Source: Rufibacter hautae | GTDB lineage: Bacteria > Bacteroidota > Bacteroidia > Cytophagales > Hymenobacteraceae | Assembly: GCF_008271695.1 (NCBI RefSeq) | Contig: NZ_VKKY01000003.1 | Span: forward strand, 1,364,001 to 1,428,000 | DNA length: 64,000 bases | Direction: 5' to 3' | Shown: piece after piece, positions 62,780 to 64,000 of the stretch | Layout of the letters: every line of letters starts with the position of its first letter | How positions within the stretch are numbered: the first letter of the stretch is position 1 | Position numbers and translations under genes: made by a program | Notes under the pieces: model-generated | What the model was told of the DNA's origin: nothing | What the model saw: only the letters and a program-made list of their open reading frames with translations | The model's database searches: none

Positions 62780-64000
<1,221 letters not shown>

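Overview
The window comes from a member of the Bacteroidota, most likely the family Hymenobacteraceae (Rufibacter/Pontibacter-like). The evidence is two secreted proteins ending in type A sorting domains of the type IX secretion system, many SPII lipoproteins, a PAS-type histidine kinase, class I fructose-1,6-bisphosphatase, a full-length UxaA, and starts mostly without Shine-Dalgarno sequences. The genus is an inference. The sequence divides into a chromosomal backbone (1 to about 51.1 kb) and a genomic island (from about 51.14 kb past the right edge).

Backbone, left to right. A TPR protein (cut by the left edge), a very large secreted subtilase-like protease and a patatin/cNMP-binding lipase occupy 1-7.3 kb. 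A carbohydrate block follows at 7.9-14.6 kb: VOC protein, rhamnogalacturonan acetylesterase-like GDSL esterase, LamG lipoprotein, fructose-1,6-bisphosphatase, altronate dehydratase and a Gfo/Idh/MocA oxidoreductase. Two nearly identical LacI-type operators (7769-7786 and 13262-13279) tie the esterase side and uxaA into one probable pectin/uronate regulon. At 14.7-16.6 kb an ECF sigma factor, an overlapping anti-sigma factor and an HD hydrolase form an operon. Next come a tandem pair of YetF-type membrane proteins with zinc ribbons, a double-domain universal stress protein and an M28 peptidase. PBP1C and an alpha-2-macroglobulin lipoprotein (a classic partnership) fill 21.7-29.8 kb. A GH26 mannanase, an alpha/beta hydrolase, three DUF2382/PRC-barrel stress proteins, an NDH-2 dehydrogenase, a small beta-barrel protein, an ankyrin protein, a methyltransferase, an acetyltransferase, a divergent response-regulator/histidine-kinase pair and several small proteins follow up to 50.8 kb. 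Backbone intergenic gaps carry many copies of a degenerate palindrome built around TTTTCTGAAAA, often as terminators, plus three copies of a GTAGGGGCAATCCC repeat.

Island. At 51138-51161 the 3' end of a tRNA (minus strand, with its terminator) is abruptly replaced by unrelated sequence; 180 bp further on lies a tyrosine integrase. This is the usual architecture of an element inserted into a tRNA gene, with the restored tRNA expected beyond the right edge. Cargo: XRE regulator, HNH endonuclease with two zinc modules, a winged-helix-like protein, a secreted protein with two lipocalin-like repeats, a serine recombinase preceded by an inverted 14-bp repeat, a 1255-residue type IX secreted protein (beta-propeller, long helical domain with a hydrophobic hairpin, CARDB-like domain), then an AraC regulator divergent from two aldo/keto reductases. 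The AraC/reductase block may be cargo or flank. The dispersed palindrome was not found here, and AGG arginine codons look more frequent than in the backbone.

The most unusual item is the 1255-residue island protein with its flanking diverged 75-bp direct repeats. I see no CRISPR array, no rRNA and no complete tRNA.
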